A stretch of 64,000 nt of DNA from Streptomyces iranensis. GTDB lineage: Bacteria; Actinomycetota; Actinomycetes; Streptomycetales; Streptomycetaceae. A model generated the notes under the pieces. That model did not search any database. It was not told the origin of the DNA and worked only from the letters and a program-made list of their open reading frames with translations. A program made the position numbers and the translations under genes. Shown one piece after another: positions 1-7,903 of this stretch; within the stretch, counting starts at the first letter, position 1, and each line of letters starts with the position of its first letter. The stretch covers positions 124,001-188,000 of the forward strand of contig NZ_JAGGLR010000002.1 in assembly GCF_017874715.1 (NCBI RefSeq), given 5' to 3'.

Positions 1-780
1 GCGCTTCAGCAGGGTGCGCAACGAGTGGGCCGCCTCGGTGACATGGACGGCGATCTCGCTCAGCCGGGCGTCGTCCATGCGGCTGCGCGGCGCCGAGCAG
101 CTGATCGCGTCGCCGCCGCCGTGCCCGGTGCCGAGCGGCACGGCCACACAGCGGATGTCCACCGAACTCTCGCCCTCGTCCGCCGCCCAGCCCCGCTTGC
201 GGGCGTCGGCGAGCTGGGCGAGCAGCTCGTCCGGGTCGGTGACGGTGCTCGGAGTCAGCGCCGGGAGGGGCCAGTCGAGGCGGCGCTGGACCTCCGCCGC
301 GTCGTACTGGGACAGGATCGCCTTGCCCAGCGCGGTGGCGTGCGCGGGCAGCCGGCGGCCGACCGCCGAGTACATCCGCAGGGCGTGCCGGGATTCGCGT
401 TTGGCCAGGTAGACGACGTCCGTGTGGTCCAGCCGACCGAGGTGGACGGCCTCGCCGGTCTCCTCGGCCAGCAGGTCGAGCACGGGCCCCGCGATCCCGG
501 CGAGGTCATCGCTCTCCAGATAGGCGGTGCCGGTCAGCAGCGCCTTGAGGCCGAGGCTGTACAGCGTTCCGGACGGGTCGGTCTCCACCCAGCGGCGGGA
601 CTCCATGGTGCGCAGCACCGCGTGCAGGCTGCTCTTGGGCACGGACAGGGTGCTCGCCATGTCGGCGAGCGAGAGCCGGGCACCTTCGGCACCCAGGAGT
701 TCGAGCACTTCCAGGACGCGCGCCGCGGACTTGACGTCCTCGTGACGCCGGACCCGCGCTGCTCCCGACACCGATTCCAC
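1..780 (-). CDS. IclR-family transcriptional regulator, 3' end cut by window edge
   Basis: The reading frame is open from a GTG at 780 to the window edge, giving 260 codons, about the usual length for the family, so only a few residues should be missing. GGAGG at 790-786 fixes the start. Residues 15-70 form a winged helix-turn-helix (ALSLADMAS-like helix followed by PKSSLHAVLRTME), and from about residue 85 the IclR effector domain follows (TGEAVHLGRLDHTDVVYL, RLPAHATALGKAIL). IclR proteins are usually local repressors or activators of catabolic genes. It is divergent from the secreted glycosidase at 1002, its likely target. The family call is secure; the effector is unknown. Confidence 0.9.
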   Translation of the reverse strand, partial: MESVSGAARVRRHEDVKSAARVLEVLELLGAEGARLSLADMASTLSVPKSSLHAVLRTMESRRWVETDPSGTLYSLGLKALLTGTAYLESDDLAGIAGPVLDLLAEETGEAVHLGRLDHTDVVYLAKRESRHALRMYSAVGRRLPAHATALGKAILSQYDAAEVQRRLDWPLPALTPSTVTDPDELLAQLADARKRGWAADEGESSVDIRCVAVPLGTGHGGGDAISCSAPRSRMDDARLSEIAVHVTEAAHSLRTLLKR

Positions 781-847
781 GCCAGCCTCCGCTCCCCGGC
801 CCCGGCGCCCCGCCGACCCCGGTCCCCGACAACTTCCGTAGCTCGTC

Positions 848-876
848 TTGACGCTATATCACGGCAAGCCTATGTT
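848..876 (+). promoter_or_regulatory. Candidate promoter for the GH99-like gene
   Basis: TTGACG at 848-853 and TATGTT at 871-876 are separated by exactly 17 bases, a good vegetative promoter for Streptomyces. It lies in the AT-richer gap between the IclR gene and the glycosidase and would give a leader of about 120 bases. Predicted by eye only. Confidence 0.45.
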
Positions 877-1001
877 CCGTTACTCCAACGCTATTCGGTG
901 TTCTGAACGCTTCGCATCAGGCGAGGGGAGCGCGCTCTCCGCGCCGAACGTGCCGCACTACAACAACCTGATGGCCGGAGCGCCCACGGAAGGAACGTGA
1001 G

Positions 1002-2105
1002 ATGGCACAGAGCCCCGGCACCACACGCCGGACCTTTCTGACCCGCACGGCCGCGGGCGCCCTGGGCGCCGGGGCCCTCGCCGCGGCGGGGGGCCGGGCG
1101 GCCGCCGCCGTGCCCGCCCCCTCCGGTTCATCCGCCACCGCCCGGCTCGCTCCCTCGCCGGACGTGCACATCTTCTACTACCCCTGGTACGGCAGCCCCG
1201 CGGTCGGCGGCTCCTGGCGCCACTGGCCGCAGGGCGGCCTCACCCCGCCCGACCGGATCGGCTCCGACTTCTATCCGGTGGCCGGTGCGTACGACTCCGG
1301 CGACCGCGCCGTGGTCGACCGCCACATGGGGTGGCTGGCCCAGGCCCGTACCGGTGTGCTCGTCACCAGCTGGTGGGGGCGGGGCGGCTACGAGGACCAG
1401 CGGGTGCCGCTGCTCCTGGACGCGGCGGCCGCGCGCGGGCTCGAGGTGGCCTGGCACATCGAGCCGTACGCCGGCCGCACCGCGCAGTCGGTGGTGGACG
1501 ACATCGGCTATCTCATCCAGCGGTACGGCGGCCATCCGGCCTTCCACCGGGACGCGGCACACGGCAACCGCGGCGCGTACTACGTCTTCGAGTCCCTGCG
1601 GATCGTCGACTGGACCCCGCTGGACCAGGTGGCCGACCGTGCCATCGTGCTGGCCCAGACCACGGACGTGTCGAAGGTGGCGCACTTCGGCGGCATGTAC
1701 ACCTACGACGCCATCGCCGCGGGCAACAATCCGCAGTGGGGCGGCCCGGCCGCGTACTGCCGTGACCACGGCATGGTCTGGGCGCCGTCCATCGGCCCCG
1801 GCTACGTCGACGACCGCGCCGTGCCCGGCAACACCACGCCCACCCTGGAGCGCGCGGACGGCGCCACCTACGACCTGGAGTGGAACAACGCCCTCTCCCC
1901 GGCCAACGGGGGCCCGCCCACCTGGGTCTCGATCACCTCGTTCAACGAGTGGCACGAGGGCAGCCAGATCGAGCCCGCCACCGCCACCCCGCCCACCGCG
2001 CTGAACTACCGGACCTACAGCGGGGCGTACGGGAGGACGGGCCGCGCGGCCGAGACGGCCTATCTCGACCGCACCGCGTACTGGGTGGGCCGGTTCAAGG
2101 CCTAG
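1002..2105 (+). CDS. Secreted GH99-like endo-mannosidase/mannanase
   Basis: The 367-residue protein starts with a twin-arginine leader (RR at 9-10, then an Ala/Gly hydrophobic stretch to about 40), so it is predicted to be folded in the cytoplasm and exported. The catalytic domain opens with FYYPWYG at 58-64 and contains HIEPY and a C-terminal EWHEGSQIE block; E316 and E319 match the pair of catalytic glutamates of family GH99, which cleaves mannose-containing polysaccharides in an endo manner through an unusual epoxide-type mechanism. The exact polymer cannot be read from sequence. An AAGGAACGTGAG stretch precedes the ATG. It converges on the next gene, sharing stop-codon bases. Confidence 0.82.
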   Translation: MAQSPGTTRRTFLTRTAAGALGAGALAAAGGRAAAAVPAPSGSSATARLAPSPDVHIFYYPWYGSPAVGGSWRHWPQGGLTPPDRIGSDFYPVAGAYDSGDRAVVDRHMGWLAQARTGVLVTSWWGRGGYEDQRVPLLLDAAAARGLEVAWHIEPYAGRTAQSVVDDIGYLIQRYGGHPAFHRDAAHGNRGAYYVFESLRIVDWTPLDQVADRAIVLAQTTDVSKVAHFGGMYTYDAIAAGNNPQWGGPAAYCRDHGMVWAPSIGPGYVDDRAVPGNTTPTLERADGATYDLEWNNALSPANGGPPTWVSITSFNEWHEGSQIEPATATPPTALNYRTYSGAYGRTGRAAETAYLDRTAYWVGRFKA

Positions 2106-3346
2106 ACCACCGGTTTCGTGGGCCGGTCGGGGGTCAGCGCGATCTGCTTCCTGAGCATCCGGCCGCCGTCCCCGGTGAGCCGGAGGTAGTAGTCCGAGGA
2201 GCAGACGGTGCCATCCTCGTCGAGCGCCCAGATCCCCGAACCGGACGGCACCATCGACGCGTTCTCCGCCGTCTTGGCGATCTGATTGCCCTCGTTGTAC
2301 TCGTCGAACATGGAGATGTAGATGCCCTGTGCGCCCACCCGCACCATGTTGTAGAACTGCCGCCACATGAAGTCGCCGTGGGCGCGCTGCCGCGACTGGG
2401 TGTCCCCCGGGAGCACACACGGCTGGTAGTCGATCCCGTTGGCGTCGCAGTCGGCCTGGTCCGGGGTGTTGACGCCGGTGAAGAAGCGGTCGGTGTCGGC
2501 GATGTTGCCGATGCGGCCCACCATCCACGGCGAGAGCATGTGAAAGGCGTGGTAGACGCCGATGTAGCCGGGGCGTGAGTCCTCGTTGCCGGACCGCCAG
2601 TGGGTGGGGACCCCGCCCATCACATAACAGCCCTGGGATCTGAACCAGTTGACGACGTCCAGGCAGTCCGCCGCCGACCAGGGCTTGTTGGCCTCGTTGA
2701 AGCCGAAGCCCCAGATGCCCACCACCGGCTTGCCGTTCTGCCGGGCGTAGGCCGAGGACGCGGTGTGGGCCTTCATCTTGTCGGTCCAGTCCTGCTTCAG
2801 CTGACCCTTCATGTCGAGCCAGCCGGTGGCGTCGTACATGATGTAGAACTTCCGGCCGTACCTCTCCGCCGCCGAGCGGACCTTGGTGGCCATGGCGTCG
2901 CGGGTCGGCCCCTCGGGGCTGAAGGGGTTGAAGCGCTGGAGCGCGGCGGTGTCGATGCCGTACTGCTGCATCCAGCGGAAGTGGGTGTCCACGGTCTGCT
3001 GGTCATAGGACGAGAACAAGGTGGCCGGCTGACCGTTGTTGAGGTTGTTGTAGTCGGTCTTGTAGCCCTTGGCGTAGTCGCGCATATCCGGCCAGCTGTG
3101 AATGCCCGTATTGCCCGGCGACGGCGGCCGGGACATATCGGCGGCCCAATGCCACCAGCCGTTGATCGGGGCACCGTCACCCGCGCAGGCGAACCAGCCC
3201 TGATAACCGACGGTGATCTTGCCTACGACGTCACCGGGCGGACTGGCCGCGGTGGCGGTGCCCGTCGTCAGCTCGGCCGCGCCCAACGCGCCGAGCGCCG
3301 TGACACCGAGCGCGGAACCGAGGAGATGGCGGCGTGAAATACCCAT
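2102..3346 (-). CDS. Secreted GH71/GH99-like glycoside hydrolase
   Basis: The frame is open far upstream, but the ATG at 3346 is chosen because it directly begins a twin-arginine signal (SRRHLLGSALG, residues 4-14) preceded by GGAAAGGC. The 414-residue product has a TIM-barrel-type sequence with YQGWFACAGDG near the mature N-terminus and ISMFDEYNEGNQIAK near residue 345, which resembles the E-x2-E-G block of GH99 and GH71 enzymes. Homologues in Streptomyces are often labelled xylosidase/arabinosidase without proof. Substrate is unknown. Its TAG overlaps the TAG of the convergent GH99-like gene. Confidence 0.7.
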   Translation of the reverse strand: MGISRRHLLGSALGVTALGALGAAELTTGTATAASPPGDVVGKITVGYQGWFACAGDGAPINGWWHWAADMSRPPSPGNTGIHSWPDMRDYAKGYKTDYNNLNNGQPATLFSSYDQQTVDTHFRWMQQYGIDTAALQRFNPFSPEGPTRDAMATKVRSAAERYGRKFYIMYDATGWLDMKGQLKQDWTDKMKAHTASSAYARQNGKPVVGIWGFGFNEANKPWSAADCLDVVNWFRSQGCYVMGGVPTHWRSGNEDSRPGYIGVYHAFHMLSPWMVGRIGNIADTDRFFTGVNTPDQADCDANGIDYQPCVLPGDTQSRQRAHGDFMWRQFYNMVRVGAQGIYISMFDEYNEGNQIAKTAENASMVPSGSGIWALDEDGTVCSSDYYLRLTGDGGRMLRKQIALTPDRPTKPVV

Positions 3347-3598
3347 GGGGCCTGCCTTTCCGGCAGTGAGCGGCTTGTGTGGGGTGCTCGCTGCGGCGGA
3401 GCGTAATAACGCATTAACGGTTCCGCAATTTAATTGACGATAAGCCGAATTCAGGCCGCTACCGCCATCCTGGCCGCTCGTGCTGTTTCGAGGAACGAGC
3501 CCGCCCGCCGACCGAGGCAGGGGGTGGGTGTGCGGCACCCCCGGATCCTCCGCATAGGCTGGGATCCTGTCAGGACAACGGCGGTAACGGGGGACACG

Positions 3599-4450
3599 AT
3601 GCGGAAAGAGGCGGTTCGGTACCTTCACTGCCCGTACTGTTCCGGCGCCATGACGATGACCGACGGCGTACTGCGGTGCCTCCAGGGGCACAGCTTCGAC
3701 GTGGCGAAGCAGGGGTATGTCAACCTGCTGCGCGGCGCCGCCAAGTTCAGCGCGGACACCGCCGCCATGGTGGCGGCCCGCGCGGACTTCCTGGCCGCCG
3801 GCCACTACGCACCGATCGCCGGGGCACTGGCCGCGCTGGCGCGCGAGAAGGCACCGGAGGCCACGGGCGGGGACCCCGGCTGTGTCGTGGACATCGGCGG
3901 CGGCACGGGCTATCACCTTGCCCGGGTGATGTCGGAGTTCCCGGACTCCGAGGGAATCCTGCTCGACATCTCCAAGTTCGCCGCCCGCCGGGCCGCGCGG
4001 GCACATCCCCGGATCAGCGCGGTGGTGGCCGACGCCTGGGACGGGCTGCCGCTCGCCGATGGGGCCGCGTCGGTGGTCCTCAATGTCTTCGCACCGCGCA
4101 ATCCGGCCGAGCTGCGGCGGATTCTGCGTCCTGAGGGTGTGCTGCTGGTGGTCACACCCCGGCCGGATCATCTACGGGAGCTGGTGGAGGCGCTGGGGCT
4201 GCTGCGGGTGGGCGAGCAGAAGGACGAGCGCCTGACGGACCGGCTCTCGGCGCATTTCACCGAGGTGGCCCGGGAGCGGTCGCGGAGCACCATGACACTG
4301 GACCACAAGGCCCTGCCGCAGTTGGTGGGGATGGGCCCCAACGCCTGGCATCAGCAGAGCGAGCGGCTCGAGGAGCGCATCGCGCGGCTGCCCGAGCCCT
4401 GCGATGTGACGCTGTCCGTCACGCTCACCGCGTACCGCCCGCTGATCTGA
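3599..4450 (+). CDS. 23S rRNA (guanine-N1)-methyltransferase, RlmA/TlrB type
   Basis: The 283-residue protein begins with a zinc site C11-x2-C14-x12-C27-x3-H31, the hallmark of RlmA proteins, and then GYVNLL. The SAM-binding motif VVDIGGGTGYH is near residues 95-106, followed by an acidic residue in LLDIS and NVFAPRNPAEL. RlmA enzymes methylate N1 of G745 or G748 in 23S rRNA; the TlrB branch gives tylosin resistance, so the protein could act in housekeeping or in macrolide self-protection. GGGGGA sits upstream of the ATG. It stands alone, with no macrolide genes nearby, which favours a housekeeping or intrinsic-resistance role. Confidence 0.85.
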   Translation: MRKEAVRYLHCPYCSGAMTMTDGVLRCLQGHSFDVAKQGYVNLLRGAAKFSADTAAMVAARADFLAAGHYAPIAGALAALAREKAPEATGGDPGCVVDIGGGTGYHLARVMSEFPDSEGILLDISKFAARRAARAHPRISAVVADAWDGLPLADGAASVVLNVFAPRNPAELRRILRPEGVLLVVTPRPDHLRELVEALGLLRVGEQKDERLTDRLSAHFTEVARERSRSTMTLDHKALPQLVGMGPNAWHQQSERLEERIARLPEPCDVTLSVTLTAYRPLI

Positions 4451-4489
4451 CACCGGGCCCCGGCCCCCACCGGGCTCCGCCGGGGGTCA

Positions 4490-4972
4490 TCACGTCCAGA
4501 CGGTGTATCCGCCGTCCACGCGGATCGCCTCGATACCGCTGATGTACCGGGCGCCGCAGCGGTCCTGGGGCAGGACGAGCTGGGGGCCCGCGCGGTCCAG
4601 CGGGGTGTCGTCGATGGTGACCGCGAGCAGCACGGGAGCACGGCCGAAGTCCGGGTCGATCTCGGCCCAGGACAGCAGCGCGCGGTGGCCGTCCGCGCCA
4701 CGTACGGCGATCAGGAAGCGCAGCCGGTCCTTGCGCCGGGCGGGGTCGAAGCCGGGACCGGCGGCGACCAGGACGTCGTGCAGGAACGGCCCGGTGAAGC
4801 GGTGGTGCTGAATGCCGCTGGTGGCGCAGTCGAAGCTCACCCGCGCCCGGTGCTGGGGCCAGGTGAGCAGCTCGGACACCGTCAACCGGCCGGGGCGGGT
4901 CAGATCGCCGGTGAGAACGACTTCCGCCATCGGACCGGCGGCCGTACCGGCAGCTGCGAGGGAGTCACTCAC
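4490..4972 (-). CDS. Small molybdopterin-dependent oxidoreductase-domain protein
   Basis: A 160-residue protein corresponding to the sulfite-oxidase-type molybdopterin-binding fold on its own. Cys49 in SFDCATSG sits where that family places the molybdenum-ligating cysteine, and LTVSELLTWPQ and GARYISGIEAI match the flanking fold. No signal peptide, haem or dimerisation domain is present, so it is much shorter than sulfite oxidase (about 350-400). The GTG start at 4972 has a strong AGGAGG at a suitable distance. It lies downstream of the transporter gene on the same strand but beyond a hairpin. Electron partner and substrate are unknown. Confidence 0.7.
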   Translation of the reverse strand: MSDSLAAAGTAAGPMAEVVLTGDLTRPGRLTVSELLTWPQHRARVSFDCATSGIQHHRFTGPFLHDVLVAAGPGFDPARRKDRLRFLIAVRGADGHRALLSWAEIDPDFGRAPVLLAVTIDDTPLDRAGPQLVLPQDRCGARYISGIEAIRVDGGYTVWT

Positions 4973-5058
4973 GGGCTACCACCTCCTGGAGGAGCGTTAC
5001 CCGAACACCCATCCCAGCCAAACGCACATGCCATGCCGATAGATCAAAGATCGCTCTG

Positions 5059-5090
5059 ATGCGAGGGAGAAGCCTGCGTCTCCCTCGCAT
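5059..5090. terminator. Hairpin after the TDT transporter gene
   Basis: Perfect 12-bp stem (5059-5070 with 5079-5090) and an 8-base loop, lying between the transporter stop and the molybdopterin-domain gene. It probably ends or attenuates transcription from the transporter gene. Confidence 0.55.
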
Positions 5091-5112
5091 TTGCGGCATG
5101 GAGACATTCGGC

Positions 5113-6129
5113 TCACCAGCGGTTCGGGTGGCGACCGGACCGCAGGCGCCAGAGCCGACCGCCGTGGACGAGCGTCGCGGCGCCCAGGAGGAGGAACGCA
5201 CCGCTCGCCACGGCCAGCAGCGCCCAGGCGACGGCCTCCCGGTCCGGCACGTCCGCCGCGTACGACCAGCGCACCAGGAAGTTCGTGGTGGCCGCCACCG
5301 GAAAGATGTAGACCCACAGCCCCGTGTGGAAGGACCGCTCACGGAGGGTCGGAAGCAGAAAGGCGACCAGGGCGAGGGTGAAGAAGAGGATGCCGGAGAA
5401 CCCGTGACCGACCCCGTCCAGGCGGCCCCCATGGGCGGCGAGCCAGGCGCTGCCGCCCACGGCGGGCGGGATGATCAGGACGGTGAGGGTGGGCCGGGCC
5501 GGTGGCGGAAGCGGACTGCTGGTGACCAGACTGCCGAGGATGACCGTGCCGAAGGCCAGCCAGTACAGAACCCCCACGGCGAAGGCCGCCGCCGCCACCT
5601 CGGGGAGGCGCAACGTCGACGCGGTGATGCTCGCGATGAACGGCCCGGAGGAGACCGGCAGCAGATAGCCGGGGTGCAGGGCGGTCTCGCTGAGGGTGCC
5701 CGTGAGCCAGTGGGCGAGCAGACGGGCGGCCACCAGCGCGGCCGCCACGAGGAAGACCGCGTAGGCCCAGCGGGCCCCTTCCTGGCCGAAGCGCGAGAAG
5801 TGGCCGGTGATCAGCATGCCGATGATGGGAACGTACGCGAGGGCGAACCCCTGGCCCGGGTGGCGCAGATCCGCGCGCAGATTGCGCCACCGGGCCCCGC
5901 CGTGGCGTACGTACGCGGCCAGCAGTACGACCCAGATCAGCCCGCTGACCGCGTACAGCACATCGCTGACCTGGATCCACGCCGACACGGCGGAGGCCGC
6001 CGCCTGCCAGGCCCCACCGAGGCCCGCCGAGCCCAGCGAGATCGCCAGCAGACTGATGCTCGCGCTCCGCGGGCCACGGGAGGCGGGGGCCGTGTACGGC
6101 GGGGATTCGACCGAAGTGGCGGAGGCCAT
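5113..6129 (-). CDS. TDT/SLAC1-family transporter (TehA-like)
   Basis: The 338-residue product has about ten hydrophobic segments, for example LYAVSGLIWVVLLAAYV, YAVFLVAAALVAARLLAHWL and GILFFTLALVAFLLP, and conserved bits such as YVPIIGMLITGHF and YLLPVSSGPF typical of the tellurite-resistance/dicarboxylate transporter family, which also contains plant SLAC1 anion channels and sulfite exporters. It should export an anion or small acid across the cytoplasmic membrane; the substrate is not readable. It is divergent from the CGNR regulator at 6287, which is its likely controller, and has a clear promoter at 6219-6248. Confidence 0.8.
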   Translation of the reverse strand: MASATSVESPPYTAPASRGPRSASISLLAISLGSAGLGGAWQAAASAVSAWIQVSDVLYAVSGLIWVVLLAAYVRHGGARWRNLRADLRHPGQGFALAYVPIIGMLITGHFSRFGQEGARWAYAVFLVAAALVAARLLAHWLTGTLSETALHPGYLLPVSSGPFIASITASTLRLPEVAAAAFAVGVLYWLAFGTVILGSLVTSSPLPPPARPTLTVLIIPPAVGGSAWLAAHGGRLDGVGHGFSGILFFTLALVAFLLPTLRERSFHTGLWVYIFPVAATTNFLVRWSYAADVPDREAVAWALLAVASGAFLLLGAATLVHGGRLWRLRSGRHPNRW

Positions 6130-6218
6130 GAGCTGTGTCCTAGGAGATTGGTGGAGCCACGGAGTTGATGGAGCCGCGCAATGGGCCGGCGTAATGGCCT
6201 AATTCTTTAGACGCTTAC

Positions 6219-6248
6219 GTTATAGCATGCCCAGCCACCGGGGTGTAA
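6219..6248 (-). promoter_or_regulatory. Promoter for the TDT transporter
   Basis: Reading the minus strand, TTACAC (6248-6243) and TATAAC (6224-6219) are 18 bases apart. Imperfectly inverted AGAC-x2-TTAC and GTAAGTCT elements flank it (about 6209-6252), a possible binding site for the divergent CGNR protein. Confidence 0.5.
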
Positions 6249-6286
6249 GTCTCGTTCGCCAATAGACCATGTGCTAGCCTGGCTGG

Positions 6287-6853
6287 GTGGCCAGAGAAGA
6301 ATCGGACTCCGGGCGGCGGATCCCCGCGACCGCCGAGGCGATCGTGAACCTGCTCAACTCCAGGCCGCACGGCCCCGCGTTCCCGGAGACGCTCCAGGAC
6401 CCCAAGACGGCGAGCGCCGTCCTGCGCCCGTTCGGCCAGCCCGCCGCGGAGAGACCAGCACCGCAGCGCATGGCCAGGATCCGCGGCCTGCGCACGACCC
6501 TCATGGACATCATCACCGCGCCGGACAGCGCCGAGGCGGCGCCCCTCTGGGCGCAGCTGGGCGAGCGCGCGTCTGCCGTCACGCTGCGGCAGGAATTCTC
6601 CGGGCCCGGGAAGGTGCGGCTGCGGCAGGTGGGCGGCGACCCCGTGCTCGGTGGCATCACCCTCGCGGTGGCGGAGCTCATCTCCGACGGCACCTGGCCA
6701 CGTATCCGTATCTGCGCCAATGACCGCTGCGACCACGCGTTCTACGACACCACGCGCAGCCGCACCCAGCGCTGGCACGCGTACGACACCTGCGGCAACA
6801 AGAGCAACGTGGCCGCGTACCGGGCCCGGAAGAAGTCCCGGCCCGACGGCTGA
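6287..6853 (+). CDS. CGNR zinc-finger (ABATE-domain) regulator
   Basis: The 188-residue protein ends in the CGNR zinc finger, about residues 140-185: RIRICANDRCDHAFYDTTR then DTCGNKSNVAAYRARKK. The signature reads CGNK instead of CGNR; the four cysteine and basic positions are kept. The N-terminal half is the stress-induced ABATE-type domain. Such proteins are putative DNA-binding regulators. The GTG at 6287 lacks a ribosome site but follows TAGCCT (6275-6280) by six bases, suggesting a leaderless transcript. It faces the transporter gene across a 157-base divergent gap. Confidence 0.78.
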   Translation: MAREESDSGRRIPATAEAIVNLLNSRPHGPAFPETLQDPKTASAVLRPFGQPAAERPAPQRMARIRGLRTTLMDIITAPDSAEAAPLWAQLGERASAVTLRQEFSGPGKVRLRQVGGDPVLGGITLAVAELISDGTWPRIRICANDRCDHAFYDTTRSRTQRWHAYDTCGNKSNVAAYRARKKSRPDG

Positions 6854-7041
6854 CCCGGACCTGGGGCCGATGTGCCCTCGACCAGAGTCGTATCACCGCC
6901 CCGCCTTCGGTCGAAGGCGATGCGAGCCGCCGGGCCGATGTGCCTGCCGGGCCGCCCGAACAGACTCGAAGCGGGCCGCGATGGTGACGGCCGACCAGGG
7001 CGGGCACGACCGGGCAGCGTCCTCGCGGGATCTCGCCTGCG

Positions 7042-7079
7042 CGGCGGACCCCAGCAAGTGCGGCGGACCCCAGCAAGTA
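7042..7079 (+). repeat. Perfect 19-bp tandem duplication
   Basis: GCGGCGGACCCCAGCAAGT occurs twice head-to-tail (7042-7060, 7061-7079), immediately before the ribosome site of the membrane protein gene. The rest of the 240-base gap 6854-7093 shows no gene. Confidence 0.95.
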
Positions 7080-7093
7080 ACGGGAGAAGAGGC

Positions 7094-7753
7094 ATGTTCA
7101 AGGAGTGGCGGCATCGTCGGGCGGTGCAGCGGGTCAAGCCCGGGGACGGGCGAGCGCTGAAGCGCTTCCGCTGGTGGCAGTCGCTTTCCCGCGCACTGTT
7201 CCATCTTCGGCTGATGAACGACGACAGCGGGCAGAGGGTCTACTCCGTCGACGTCAGGCATCAGAAGCACTCGTCCTCGTCCGGCAGGGTCATAGCCCAC
7301 CTGTACCTCGACGGCAGGCATCACGCCGAGTCCACAGTGCCTGCCTTCTTCCCCGTCCAGGGCGGCACCGTCGAAGTAAGGGCGAGCACCGTCGGGCTCA
7401 AGCGCTGCCACTACGTCACCGCCGAGGGGGCCGAGTTCCAGCTCATCCCGGACCCCGCCTCCGCCGAGGGGCGCCGGGCGCGCTTCGACCGGTCGCACCC
7501 CGCGCTGAGCCGTTGTATCGGTTTGCTCTCGGCGATCGTGCTCGTCGGCGGCGTGGTTCTCCTGGCCCTTCAGCTCGCCGAACAGCTCACCCGGAATCCG
7601 GCGGGCGTCGCCCAGTACGTCGGGACTTTCACCTCGCCCATTGACCTCTCGGGATGGGTCAACACCGTGGTCGGACTCGTCACCGTGGCGGCCAGCACGG
7701 AGCGGGCGCTGCGGCTGCGCTACAACTGGCTTCTCGACGGCGCGGCGGGCTGA
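7094..7753 (+). CDS. Hypothetical two-helix membrane protein
   Basis: A 219-residue protein I do not recognise. Residues 1-140 are soluble, Arg/Lys-rich at the start (WRHRRAVQRVKPGDGRALKR), followed by a beta-rich stretch (VRHQKHSSSSGRVIAHLYLDG). Two hydrophobic segments follow: IGLLSAIVLVGGVVLLALQL near 145-165 and WVNTVVGLVTVAASTERA near 195-212. This suggests a cytoplasmic domain anchored by a C-terminal hairpin. ATG at 7094 follows GGGAGAAGAGG. The upstream in-frame extension lacks sense. The 19-bp duplication sits in its leader. Confidence 0.6.
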   Translation: MFKEWRHRRAVQRVKPGDGRALKRFRWWQSLSRALFHLRLMNDDSGQRVYSVDVRHQKHSSSSGRVIAHLYLDGRHHAESTVPAFFPVQGGTVEVRASTVGLKRCHYVTAEGAEFQLIPDPASAEGRRARFDRSHPALSRCIGLLSAIVLVGGVVLLALQLAEQLTRNPAGVAQYVGTFTSPIDLSGWVNTVVGLVTVAASTERALRLRYNWLLDGAAG

Positions 7754-7903
7754 TCCCGTTTCCTCGCAACGGTCGTGGCCGCCTGTCGTGATGGGCGCCA
7801 CGGCCCGTTAGTCCAACACCCCCGCGCACTTGTCCATGGGCGGACGCCCCGCCGCCGTCCCAAGGTGGAGCACTGTTCCCACCAGCGAGGGAGGAGCGGC
7901 GCG

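Noticed and set aside
3347..4171. 275-codon upstream extension of the minus-strand glycosidase
   Set aside because: It runs antisense through the rRNA methyltransferase gene, and the Tat signal peptide begins at the ATG at 3346.
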